Made by a program: the position numbers and the translations under genes. 64,000 bases of DNA from JAHIYG01 sp041306075 (lineage in GTDB: Archaea; Altiarchaeota; Altiarchaeia; IMC4; SCGC-AAA252-I15), in NCBI GenBank assembly GCA_041306075.1, contig JBFYKH010000007.1:23586-87585 (forward strand), written 5' to 3'. Positions 40,674 through 47,803 of this stretch are shown piece by piece. Position 1 is the stretch's first letter; every line of letters starts with the position of its first letter. The notes below the pieces were generated by a model. That model did not search any database and had not been told where the DNA came from. It was given only the letters and a program-made list of their open reading frames with translations.

Positions 40674-41765
40674 TCACCCGCCCAACACCTCCCTCTGTAG
40701 GGGCTTCCGTATCCGGTCCGCCAGGGTCCCGAGGAATCTCCGCACCCTCTCCGCCTTCGGGACGTACTCATAGTCCCCGTCAACGAAGTCGCCGGCTGCG
40801 GCCGACCTGACCAACGCATCCTTCGCCTGCCCCGATGGGGTCTTGGCCTGGACCAGCTCATCGCTCACCGCAGCCTCCCTGAGCCCGTCGATGAGATGAT
40901 ACCTCCTCAAATCGGAGATGTACCTGACCGTGTCCGGCGCCCAGAGGCTCAGCCTCTTCAGCATCTCGAACTCGTAGTCCGAACCGTAGAAATGAGGCAC
41001 GTGGCCGCTCAACTCCCGCTCCGTGTCCGGGTGAAACCTATGCCCCCACTTGTACTGGGGGAACAGCCCCCTTATGACCGTGTTGTACGTCAGCATGCTC
41101 CCCTTGAAGAGCGACCTGTTCTCGGGGCCGACCGAGGGATTGTCCTCGACGAACCTGCCGTCCGTGTAATCCAGCCTTATGACCCCCCTGAGCATGTCCC
41201 CGGCGCCTCCGTAGGGGTCTATAACCTCCCCGGTGTTGAGGAGCCCGAAGTAGTCCTGCGTGTACTGGGACGCGTTAGACTCCTTGCGGAAGACCCATCT
41301 GCCGTCACCCATCCTACACAGCCAGTGGGGGGAGCTGAAATGTATCATGTCCGCGAAAGGCCGCCCATTGTAGGCTCCGTCAAAGTGCCTGCGCATGTCC
41401 CTGACGCTCCCCTTGTAGACGTCAATGTGCATCCCGCCCCGGGGCTCGCCGGTGGAGTTCCCGACCGCGATGTCGATGTCCCCCAACAGGTCCTCCCTGC
41501 CGAGCAAAAGGTCCCTCACGCTGCTGCCGGCGACCGCGACGGACCAGCCCTTAATCCTCCTGGACTGGAGCAGGAAATCCCGCACAAGCGACTTAGGCAG
41601 CTCCCCCTCGACGTCGACCCTCAGGTCGCACGGCCTCGCACCCCCGTTCAAGGCCGCCACGACCCTGTCAGCGAAGGGATTCACGGGGAAGGACTTCACC
41701 TCGAACCTGGCGTTCCCATCCTCCAAGGTCAGGCCCTGCGGGGCGTGATACGCAAGCTTCGCCAT
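40674..41765 (-). CDS. Class II nucleotidyltransferase-like protein
   Basis: The 363-residue protein has, at about residues 76-103, the pattern AVAGSSVRDLLLGREDLLGD followed by IDIAVG. This matches the head of class II poly(A)/CCA-type nucleotidyltransferases (G-G/S-x-VRD-x-LLG ... D-x-D-x-x-V). A further RYVSDLRRYHLIDGLREA-like helical part lies near 290. The flanking regions do not look like a standard CCA enzyme, which in archaea is class I, so the substrate is uncertain. Targets could be tRNA or RNA ends, or a small molecule as in antitoxin-type NTases. It is transcribed alone on the minus strand. Confidence 0.6.
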   Translation of the reverse strand: MAKLAYHAPQGLTLEDGNARFEVKSFPVNPFADRVVAALNGGARPCDLRVDVEGELPKSLVRDFLLQSRRIKGWSVAVAGSSVRDLLLGREDLLGDIDIAVGNSTGEPRGGMHIDVYKGSVRDMRRHFDGAYNGRPFADMIHFSSPHWLCRMGDGRWVFRKESNASQYTQDYFGLLNTGEVIDPYGGAGDMLRGVIRLDYTDGRFVEDNPSVGPENRSLFKGSMLTYNTVIRGLFPQYKWGHRFHPDTERELSGHVPHFYGSDYEFEMLKRLSLWAPDTVRYISDLRRYHLIDGLREAAVSDELVQAKTPSGQAKDALVRSAAAGDFVDGDYEYVPKAERVRRFLGTLADRIRKPLQREVLGG

Positions 41766-41832
41766 TCAAACGCCCCCCGAAACTGCGCATGAGAAAACAG
41801 GACGGCGCCGGAGGCAGAATGCCATAATCATC

Positions 41833-41850
41833 TTTATCCGCAAGGATAAA
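41833..41850. other. Small hairpin with GCAA tetraloop
   Basis: TTTATCC (41833-41839) and GGATAAA (41844-41850) form a 7-bp stem closed by the tetraloop GCAA, in the gap between two minus-strand genes. It may be a terminator or RNA stability element for the membrane-protein gene upstream or downstream. It lacks a clear T-run. Confidence 0.3.
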
Positions 41851-41904
41851 AGAACAAAGCCTCACGGAAAAGCACAACCCCCTCCAACCCCAACGGATTA
41901 TCGT

Positions 41905-42189
41905 CTAACCCGCCACGTACCTGTACGTGAAATCCGCCGGGAAACCGTACGCGGCCTCGAAGCTGCCGTGCGTCTGGCTGAAATACACCGCGAACAGCAA
42001 GAGGGCCACGAGGAGGGCGAAAGCCACAATCATCGCAGCCTTAAGCATCGGGCTCGTCAGCTTCACCAGCTTGTCCTTCAGGAACCGGTGCCAGGCAAGG
42101 TAGGCGAACAGGCTGAGGAAAACCCAATTCACTGCCAACAAAGCGACCGCCACGCCCAACTCCACTCCGTCAACCCTGAGCTCCAACAT
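41905..42189 (-). CDS. Small two- or three-TM membrane protein
   Basis: About 94 residues from ATG 42189 (MLELRVDGVELGVAVALLAV); a longer in-frame ATG at 42267 would add an unlikely Cys/Arg-rich leader. Hydrophobic helices lie at about 10-34 and 48-72 with the loop WHRFLKDKLVKLTS between, then a short polar C-terminus with aromatic residues. I recognise no family. A TATA-like atatttgg-type AT-rich element lies upstream on the minus strand (about 42222-42230). Confidence 0.5.
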   Translation of the reverse strand: MLELRVDGVELGVAVALLAVNWVFLSLFAYLAWHRFLKDKLVKLTSPMLKAAMIVAFALLVALLLFAVYFSQTHGSFEAAYGFPADFTYRYVAG

Positions 42190-42330
42190 AAAAAACCAGA
42201 CCCCGTCAACATATGCGCAACACCAAATATAAACCGAGCGGTTACGAAACCGTTTCCCGCAGGTCAACGGCGGCCGCCTGGCAGGCCCCCGTAAATTATA
42301 ATAATGCTTACGCCTATTGGGTTACGTCTT

Positions 42331-42600
42331 ATGGCGGGCTTGGAGGACCTTGAGCGGCGCGTCGGACTCATCGAGGACAGGAACAGGCGGGTCGAGCTCG
42401 ACAAGGCATGGGAGACCAGCCTCTCGCGCAAAGTCATCGTCGCGGCATTGACTTACGCCTGCATCGTCCTGTTCTTTGTCTTCGCCGGCCTGCCGAACCC
42501 CCTTTACAACTCGATCGTGCCGACCGCGGCATTCCTCCTGTCGACGCTGACCCTCCCCCACCTCAAATCCGCCTGGATAAAAAACCAAAAATACAGTTGA
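42331..42600 (+). CDS. Conserved small membrane protein with RxxRVExDKAWE motif
   Basis: About 89 residues from ATG 42331; an in-frame ATG at 42304 would add nine. RNRRVELDKAWETSLSRKV is followed by two hydrophobic helices (about 38-55 and 60-78) and LSTLTLPHLKSAW. I recognise this arrangement as a widespread small membrane protein of uncultured archaea (DPANN) and CPR bacteria, of unknown function. A TATA-like aaattataata at about 42292-42302 is correctly spaced for a leaderless start at 42331. It is useful as a lineage hint. Confidence 0.7.
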   Translation: MAGLEDLERRVGLIEDRNRRVELDKAWETSLSRKVIVAALTYACIVLFFVFAGLPNPLYNSIVPTAAFLLSTLTLPHLKSAWIKNQKYS

Positions 42601-42629
42601 CCCCCCTACGGGGGCCTCGGCACTATGGC

Positions 42630-43115
42630 TCAGCGCATCTTCGCATCCAGCTCGTCGTCGCGCTTCTCGGCCAACGCGAGCGCATCCCTCAACAGAGCCT
42701 CCTTCGAGTAGGCGCCGCTCTTCTTCAGCGACTCGGCGATGCCGGAAATATCCGCGGCCTCGAGTATGACGCTGTCGTAGTCCTGGTTGCGCGCCCAAGC
42801 CTCCACCTGCAATCTCACGACGTCGGCCTCGAGGGCGCTCAGCCCCGGCTGGACGTCCTCAAGGAATGGCTCGAACGCTATCCTCCCGTGTGCAATACCC
42901 GGCGTCCAGAATACCCCGGACTTCAGGAGCTTCCCTACGCCAGCCTCGACCTTGGCCTCCTCCCCCAGCCCCGCAGCCTCAGACGGCAAGAGGACGCCGT
43001 GCCCCAGCCTCTCCCGACCACGCGGCGCAGATAAGCCTACGTGCCCGGCCTCCAAAGCCTCCAAAGCCGAAACCAACGACGGCCCACCGCCACCGCTAAC
43101 CACTTCAACCGACAT
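42630..43115 (-). CDS. Hypothetical soluble protein
   Basis: About 161 residues from ATG 43115 (MSVEVVSGGGGPSLVSALEA); a longer in-frame start at 43169 encodes an unlikely Cys/Phe-rich leader. The protein is Ala/Glu/Leu-rich with a Gly-rich N-terminus, a central SGVFWTPGIAHGRIAFEPFL and a helical C-terminus (SYSKEALLRDALALAEKRDD in style). No TM or catalytic motif was seen. It is transcribed on its own, convergent with the small membrane-protein gene. I recognise no family. Confidence 0.5.
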   Translation of the reverse strand: MSVEVVSGGGGPSLVSALEALEAGHVGLSAPRGRERLGHGVLLPSEAAGLGEEAKVEAGVGKLLKSGVFWTPGIAHGRIAFEPFLEDVQPGLSALEADVVRLQVEAWARNQDYDSVILEAADISGIAESLKKSGAYSKEALLRDALALAEKRDDELDAKMR

Positions 43116-43203
43116 GATTAACAATCGACGTCCGAATATTAATGGCCAACAAAACACATAGAAACACACGCGGGTTTATTTTTCCCTAATCTAATAGACG
43201 ACT

Positions 43204-43554
43204 GTGGCTTTGTGGGATTGGTTCTTTTCTGATGAGGCTGGTGGCCGGGAGGTCTGGGTGAAGGTATGCCCTGAATGCCACAGCACGGACGTGACCAGCC
43301 GGGGGGGAATATCCAGGACTGCGCTCAGCCCCAACTGGATATGCCTAAACTGCGGCTTCCAGAGCGGCTCATTCCCAGAGTTCCTATCAGAAGACGTGAA
43401 AAAAGTCGCCCTGCCGGAAAGCGAATCACGGCGGCGATTCATACCATCAAGAATGCCGTTGACTGCCGACGGCCCTAAGAAGACAACTGTGGCAAAACGC
43501 CCTCTACTGTTCATAATCCTCCTAATCATCCTACTATCGCTGCTTCTACGATAA
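43204..43554 (+). CDS. Zinc-ribbon protein with C-terminal membrane anchor
   Basis: The 116-residue protein starts at GTG 43204 (next residues ALWDWFFSD). Two Cys pairs, CPECHS (about 22-27) and CLNCGF (about 47-52), form a zinc ribbon. A polar linker follows, then a C-terminal hydrophobic helix (about 98-116, PLLFIILLIILLSLLL) ending in Arg, so it is tail-anchored with the ribbon in the cytosol. Function is unknown; similar small anchored ribbons occur in many archaea. Its GC content is lower than that of its neighbours, by eye. Confidence 0.6.
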   Translation: MALWDWFFSDEAGGREVWVKVCPECHSTDVTSRGGISRTALSPNWICLNCGFQSGSFPEFLSEDVKKVALPESESRRRFIPSRMPLTADGPKKTTVAKRPLLFIILLIILLSLLLR

Positions 43555-43609
43555 GACGAGATTCTCCATCTCCCAAAAGCCCTGCTTCAAGAAGATAGGA
43601 TGCGGCGGC

Positions 43610-43659
43610 CCCATCGAGATTTTTCAAAAAAGCGCTTCGCGCTTTTTACATCTCGAGGG
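43610..43659. repeat. Hairpin unit 1 with tRNA-Ile 3'-end-like flank
   Basis: The unit contains CCATCGAGATTTTTC, then an A6 run, the palindrome GCGCTTCGCGC, a T5 run, and CTCGAGGG closing the outer arm. The left arm repeats the last part of the tRNA-Ile gene (acceptor and T-stem). On the minus strand the inner stem plus T-run lies downstream of the tRNA and could terminate transcription. Confidence 0.65.
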
Positions 43660-43699
43660 ATTATCCAGACGACTTTGCTTCGGATAGATACGTTATGGT

Positions 43700-43751
43700 T
43701 CCATCGAGATTTTTCAAAAAAGTCCCGCGGGACTTTTTACACCTCGATGGG
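43700..43751. repeat. Hairpin unit 2 with tRNA-Ile 3'-end-like flank
   Basis: The layout matches the unit 90 bp earlier: CCATCGAG, A6, palindrome GTCCCGCGGGAC, T5, CTCGATGG. The inner palindrome differs from unit 1 in sequence but not in form, which points to a conserved structure. The left flank matches the tRNA 3' end at 17 of 18 positions. It starts 91 bp before the real tRNA end. Confidence 0.7.
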
Positions 43752-43787
43752 TTCGTGATACTCCCTCTCTGTCGGATTCAGACGATA

Positions 43788-43862
43788 TGGTCCCATCGAG
43801 ATTTGAACTCGAGACCTTCCGATTATCAGTCGGACGCTCTAACCAGTCTGAGCCATGGGACC
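43788..43862 (-). tRNA. tRNA-Ile (anticodon GAT)
   Basis: The minus-strand sequence folds into a full cloverleaf. The acceptor is GGTCCCA/TGGGACC, the D-stem GCTC/GAGC and the anticodon stem TCCGA/TCGGA with loop CTGATAA, so the anticodon is GAT. The T-stem is TCGAG/CTCGA with loop TTCAAAT. The discriminator is A (complement of 43788). CCA is not encoded, and no intron is present. Two partial copies of its 3' end follow downstream. Confidence 0.95.
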
Positions 43863-43889
43863 GTATGTTGTTTCCCTTCTTTACTCTTC

Positions 43890-44026
43890 CCACCATTTGG
43901 GTGGTGCATCATTCCCCTGGTCTTTCTTTTTCGCCAGCGCTTCACAGCCGAGCCTTTGAGGCTCGGGTGTGTGGCTGAAACCCAGGTTTCAGCCCCATTC
44001 TTTCGCAAAGAAAAGGGCTGCGGCCC
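43890..44026. ncRNA. Cluster of five hairpins, possible structured RNA
   Basis: Within about 137 bp there are five inverted repeats. They are CCACC/GGTGG (43890-43904), CCGAGCCT/AGGCTCGG (43948-43966), GGCTGAAACC/GGTTTCAGCC (43973-43994, 10-bp stem with a 2-base spacer), TTCTTT/AAAGAA (43998-44012) and GGGC/GCCC (44015-44026). No convincing protein is encoded here, and no known RNA family was recognised. The strand is not clear. It may be an independent RNA, or a leader or terminator array between the tRNA and the gene starting at 44146. Confidence 0.4.
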
Positions 44027-44145
44027 AACCAATCTAAGCAAAGGGACCGTTAAAACGCTTTTTTAGGGTGGACTATATTAGGGTTTTGTTTGAATATAAG
44101 TGTGGTTTCCAGGGGCTCTTATTCTCGTCGTTCCCTTACCTTATT

Positions 44146-45708
44146 ATGGAGCGGAGTAGGCGGCGGCAGGACGGAGGCGGGGAGTTGCCCGCGCCCATAG
44201 GCGCCGAATGCCTCGTCAATGGCGGCCACCTGCGGTCTGTGTTCAGGGATGATGAGCGCAGCCGGCTCTTGTCTGTGGCGGTGTTCTCCCCCGGCGTGGA
44301 GGTGGCGTTGGCGACGACGGACCTTGCGACGCAGAAGGCTAATCTCCTCTCAAGCGTGGAGCCTATCGACGCCGGGAAGGTGGTGGAGCAGCACGGGAAC
44401 GTGGTCGGATTCTACCGGGGCCGCGGCGTTTCCGTCGTGGACATGCGGGATGAATTGGCTGCGGCTTTGTCCCCGGGCAGGGTGGAGGACGGGCTCCTCG
44501 GCGGCCGGGTGCGGGAGACTTTGAGGAGCCGGGCTCATGGTGTGCGGGATGTATTCGAGTCCGCGGGCAGGCGGGGTGCGGTCGATGCGTTGGGCGGCTA
44601 CCTAAGGGGTGCGGGATTGGCCGATACGGAGGCAAGGTCTGTTGCCGAGGCATTCTCTGGCATGGTCTACAGGAAGGTTGACGGCCTCGTTGACGCTTAC
44701 CCTAACGTCGGAGGAGACGATTCGAGGATGCGTTTGATAGCGGGCCTCGTGGCGTTGGATTATGCCCGGTATGGGCGGAAGGCGGACGCCTTGATTGATT
44801 CATTGTGCCTTAACCGGCGGGGCGGCCGGTATTACGCGGCTGCGAACCAGGTTTTCATGCGCGACAGCCAGGTGGTGATGGCCGGCCGGGACGGGGGGGA
44901 TGGCGTGATAATCATCGGGAAGCCGAAGTCGGAGGCGAGGGCGATGGAGTCCAGGCACCTCATCCACATACTCAACCACCACGGCATCGGCATCGGCCTC
45001 CGCGGGAGGCGCGTGGGAGGCGCCGGCTTGAGCGTCGCCGGCTCCGATGAAATGGTGCTCGCATCGCAGGCGGAGGCCGGCGCGGGCAGGCCGCACGTCA
45101 TAGACCTTGCCAGGCGTTTGAGGCGGAAGTTCGTCATGGAGATGGGCGACTTCTATCCGCTCGGGAAGAGGCTTCTGATAGGCGGCGGCGCGCGCACGAC
45201 GGTGGACGGGGTTAAGCCGCTATTCGACGAGGGCCTTTTGGACGGCAAGGAGGTGTATTTCGTGGAGTCCCCGGCCGCGGGGATGGGTTACGAGACCCAG
45301 CAGCTTTGGATGCACCTGGACATGTATTTCATGGCGTTACCCCTAAAGGATGCGGGGAAGACTCATGTGGCTGTGTGCGAGGACATAGCTAGGCTCAGCA
45401 GGATATCCCGGCTCCGGCACGTTAAGGGGGCTGCCAGGGCCGAGGAGCTGGGGTCGTTCTGGGATTTCCTGTCTGACGGGAGGCAGGGTTTTGAGGTCGA
45501 GCCTTTCACCCTGTCGGAGCAGGCGGAGATGGTGGGGAACTCGGAGATACTCGGGCCTGGGGAGCTTCTGTCGTCGGCTCCCTCGGAGCATCCGTTCAAC
45601 AGGAGGCTGTCCTCCCGGGGGGTGAGGGTGCATCACGTCGACATAAGCGAGATAAGGAAGATGCACGGCGGCCAGCACTGCATAACGTTCGACCTCATAC
45701 GGCGGTAG
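44146..45708 (+). CDS. Arginine-deiminase-superfamily protein
   Basis: About 520 residues from ATG 44146; a longer in-frame ATG at 44068 adds a hydrophobic leader that is probably untranslated. Guanidine-modifying enzyme motifs appear in order: NQVFMRDSQVV (about 233), MEMGDFYPLGKRLLIGGGAR (about 331), MHLDMYFMAL with the catalytic His (about 388), and GGQHCITFDLIRR with the Cys nucleophile (about 507). This is the arginine deiminase/amidinotransferase fold. The protein is about 100 residues longer than typical ADI, because of a helical region near 100-220. The likely substrate is arginine or another guanidine compound. No arcB/arcC neighbours are visible. Confidence 0.72.
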   Translation: MERSRRRQDGGGELPAPIGAECLVNGGHLRSVFRDDERSRLLSVAVFSPGVEVALATTDLATQKANLLSSVEPIDAGKVVEQHGNVVGFYRGRGVSVVDMRDELAAALSPGRVEDGLLGGRVRETLRSRAHGVRDVFESAGRRGAVDALGGYLRGAGLADTEARSVAEAFSGMVYRKVDGLVDAYPNVGGDDSRMRLIAGLVALDYARYGRKADALIDSLCLNRRGGRYYAAANQVFMRDSQVVMAGRDGGDGVIIIGKPKSEARAMESRHLIHILNHHGIGIGLRGRRVGGAGLSVAGSDEMVLASQAEAGAGRPHVIDLARRLRRKFVMEMGDFYPLGKRLLIGGGARTTVDGVKPLFDEGLLDGKEVYFVESPAAGMGYETQQLWMHLDMYFMALPLKDAGKTHVAVCEDIARLSRISRLRHVKGAARAEELGSFWDFLSDGRQGFEVEPFTLSEQAEMVGNSEILGPGELLSSAPSEHPFNRRLSSRGVRVHHVDISEIRKMHGGQHCITFDLIRR

Positions 45709-45743
45709 GCGGTTTTTTATCTGCCTCTGCCTTAGTCTATTCA

Positions 45744-46679
45744 ATGTCGTTTCGCGGCAACGTGTCCGCCGTCTTCGGCGGACTGGGGTCGGAGCTCGGG
45801 AAGAAGGGGACCGTGAGCGACGTCACCATATACAACTCGAAGGCGGGTGAGGCGGTGCTTTCCTTCGTTGAGGCCACCGGGTATCCGGACAAGGTGCAGT
45901 CCCTCGTGTCGGCGGTCAACATGTCCGACCAGGCGGTAGTCCGCGTGGAGTCCTTGAACGCGTCGTTGGCCGAGACGGTGGTCGCCTTGGATGCGATGGG
46001 AATGGGGCGGGGATATATCGTCTTCGCAGGGGACGTTTCCCCTGAGTCTCTGAAGCCGCTCCTCGCCGGCACCGTCGTCGACTCTTATGCGCCCATCGAG
46101 AACCAGCCGATGGCCATCAAGGAGAAGCTTGCCGAGCTGAATCCTCCGTCGGAGGGGGCGGCGATAGTCCAGGTCGACCACTCCTTCCAGGTGAAGGGCG
46201 TCGGCACAGTCGCCCTCGGGGTCGTGAAGGCGGGCGCGGTGAGGCGGCATGACCAGATGGCTGCGGAGCCGGTCGGCGGCAAGGTCCTCGTCAAGTCCAT
46301 ACAGGTCCACGACACCGACGTCGAGGAGGCCTGCTGCGGCGTGAGGGTGGGGCTCGCCCTGAAGGACGTCTCCCCGGAGGACGTCCCCCGCGGAACTGTC
46401 CTGTCAACGGCCGGGAACGTCAGGTCCGTGGCGGCCTTGGAGGCCGAGGCCGTGCTGTCCAAATACTCGCCTAAGGGGTTGTATCCTGGCGACCAGATTC
46501 TCGTCAACTCCTGCCTGAACTACTCGCCGGCCAGGGTGGAGGAGGGTTCCGTGCGACAGGGCGCCTCAGGCAGGGTCAAACTGGCGTTTGAGCGGCCGCT
46601 GCCGGCCCTCGGCGGCAGGATGCATCTCATGGACCCAGGCCTCAAGATGCCGAGGGTGTTCGGGCACGTCAAGGTGTGA
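45744..46679 (+). CDS. EF-Tu/SelB-like translation factor with degenerate GTPase domain
   Basis: The 311-residue protein has an N-terminal domain resembling EF-Tu domain 1 that lacks a proper P-loop; the corresponding region reads GGLGSELGKKGTVSDVTIYN. A beta-barrel like EF-Tu domain 2 follows (about 140-225; VDHSFQVKGVGTVALGVV and VGLALKDV), then a domain-3-like barrel. Such SelB-related proteins without GTPase motifs are found in euryarchaea. They may act in translation or ribosome rescue, but their function is not settled. A TATA-like gttttttatc lies about 30 bp upstream. Confidence 0.72.
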   Translation: MSFRGNVSAVFGGLGSELGKKGTVSDVTIYNSKAGEAVLSFVEATGYPDKVQSLVSAVNMSDQAVVRVESLNASLAETVVALDAMGMGRGYIVFAGDVSPESLKPLLAGTVVDSYAPIENQPMAIKEKLAELNPPSEGAAIVQVDHSFQVKGVGTVALGVVKAGAVRRHDQMAAEPVGGKVLVKSIQVHDTDVEEACCGVRVGLALKDVSPEDVPRGTVLSTAGNVRSVAALEAEAVLSKYSPKGLYPGDQILVNSCLNYSPARVEEGSVRQGASGRVKLAFERPLPALGGRMHLMDPGLKMPRVFGHVKV

Positions 46680-46711
46680 CGTTTTTATACGGGTTTGGGT
46701 AATCTGTACCC

Positions 46712-47215
46712 ATGGACTGGCGGATTGTCCTTGCATTGTTCCTGGTCGCGGCGCTGTCTACGGCCGCTTCGGCTGCGCCGTTCACTGTGGCGGCTTCCGT
46801 CAACGGGGCGGACCCGGCGTCCACCACCGCCGTCGTCGAGGCGGGGGAGGCGGCGGACGTGCAGCTGACGGTGACGGTGTCGCCTGGCAGCTACGAGGTG
46901 ACGGGCGTGGAGGTCGACTCCGAGCCGGCGGCCTTCGGGGCGATAGTCGAGGCTTACATAGAGAGCCGCTCATCGTTCCCGTCGAAGATCAAGCCGATGA
47001 ACGATAGGGCAAGCTACGACCTGCCGGGCTTCATGCCGGCGGGCGTCTACACGATAACGGCGAAGATACACTACGGGGGCGACAAGGCCGGGACTAGCGA
47101 GTACGATGCGCGGGTGCGGGTGGAGAACGAAGGCATCCTGTCCATGATACTCGGCCTGGTGATGAAGTTCATGCCCAAGTTCATCGTGAAGCCGATAGCA
47201 GGGGCCATACTATAG
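46712..47215 (+). CDS. Secreted or membrane-bound beta-sandwich protein
   Basis: The 167-residue protein has a signal peptide (1 to about 22, LSTAASA). A beta-rich extracellular domain follows (about 25-140; VEAGEAADVQLTVTVSPGSY, and MPAGVYTITAKIHYGGDKAG), and the C-terminus is hydrophobic or amphipathic (ILGLVMKFMPKFIVKPIAGA). The fold resembles archaeal Ig-like/COG1361-type surface domains. A TATA-like tttttata at 46682-46689 is spaced for a leaderless start. The end overlaps the convergent DUF4130 gene by 6 bp. Function is unknown. Confidence 0.58.
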   Translation: MDWRIVLALFLVAALSTAASAAPFTVAASVNGADPASTTAVVEAGEAADVQLTVTVSPGSYEVTGVEVDSEPAAFGAIVEAYIESRSSFPSKIKPMNDRASYDLPGFMPAGVYTITAKIHYGGDKAGTSEYDARVRVENEGILSMILGLVMKFMPKFIVKPIAGAIL

Positions 47216-47803
47216 CCAGTCGCTGATGCGCCCGGAGCCGGAGGCTTTGCGGGACTCGTAGGCGTCCGGGTCCATGTGCCTGGCGGGCATCATCCTCCTC
47301 ATCAGGGCGTGGTTCACGCGGCTTTTGATTTCCTGGCTGTCGTAGTACTCCTCCCACAGGCGCCGCACGCCCGCAGAATCCTCGGCGCCAGGCTGCGCTG
47401 AGCCGTCGAGGAGTCTTACCGCGTCCATCACGCCCAGACGGTGCTCCCTAAACCCTCCCCCCGGGCTTGCGGTCAGCGTCCGCCCCCCGGACTCTATCGC
47501 TATATGGCGTCCCGGGAATCTCCGGTGGAAGTGGTCGACCAGGAGGTCGAGGACATCGTGTTCGAGCCTGGTCTTCGCCCAGAGCACGCCCCCTGGGGAT
47601 ACGTTCAGCCTGAGGAAGCCCTTCTTCGCGTGCAGGCTGCGCGAAACCTCGCCTCCCATCTCGTACAGCCTCCGTGCCTCGGGGGTCGCCAGGTTCCTGG
47701 CGAGCGCCTGGTCCTGGCGCGACACGGCGTTCCGGAGCCTCCCGTCGTAGCGCCGGTGCCTCGACGCCATATCCCCCTCGAATCCGGCCATTTCATCCCC
47801 CAT
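47210..47803 (-). CDS. DUF4130 (TIGR03915-like) protein, radical SAM partner
   Basis: About 197 residues (ATG 47803, or 47791 for MAGFEGDM). The C-terminal half matches the DUF4130 pattern: LWEEYYDSQEIKSRVNHALM then RRMMPARHMDPDAYESRKA. The centre (FLRLNVSPGGVLWAKTRLEHD, VDHFHRRFPGRHIAIESGGR) also fits. This family is found beside a radical SAM protein and a uracil-DNA-glycosylase-like enzyme and is annotated as probable DNA metabolism or repair. The radical SAM gene overlaps upstream by 11 bp; no glycosylase gene is seen in the window. Confidence 0.75.
   Translation of the reverse strand: MGDEMAGFEGDMASRHRRYDGRLRNAVSRQDQALARNLATPEARRLYEMGGEVSRSLHAKKGFLRLNVSPGGVLWAKTRLEHDVLDLLVDHFHRRFPGRHIAIESGGRTLTASPGGGFREHRLGVMDAVRLLDGSAQPGAEDSAGVRRLWEEYYDSQEIKSRVNHALMRRMMPARHMDPDAYESRKASGSGRISDWL

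Noticed and set aside
1501..43862. Integrated conjugative element bounded by the tRNA-Ile copies
   Set aside because: The stretch between the pilin cluster and the tRNA is full of core genes (thrS, ftsY, polymerase D, pyr, tfe). No integrase or relaxase was seen.
43695..44066. Protein-coding frame across the tRNA
   Set aside because: It overlaps the tRNA and hairpin units, has no ribosome-binding site and shows no protein-like composition.
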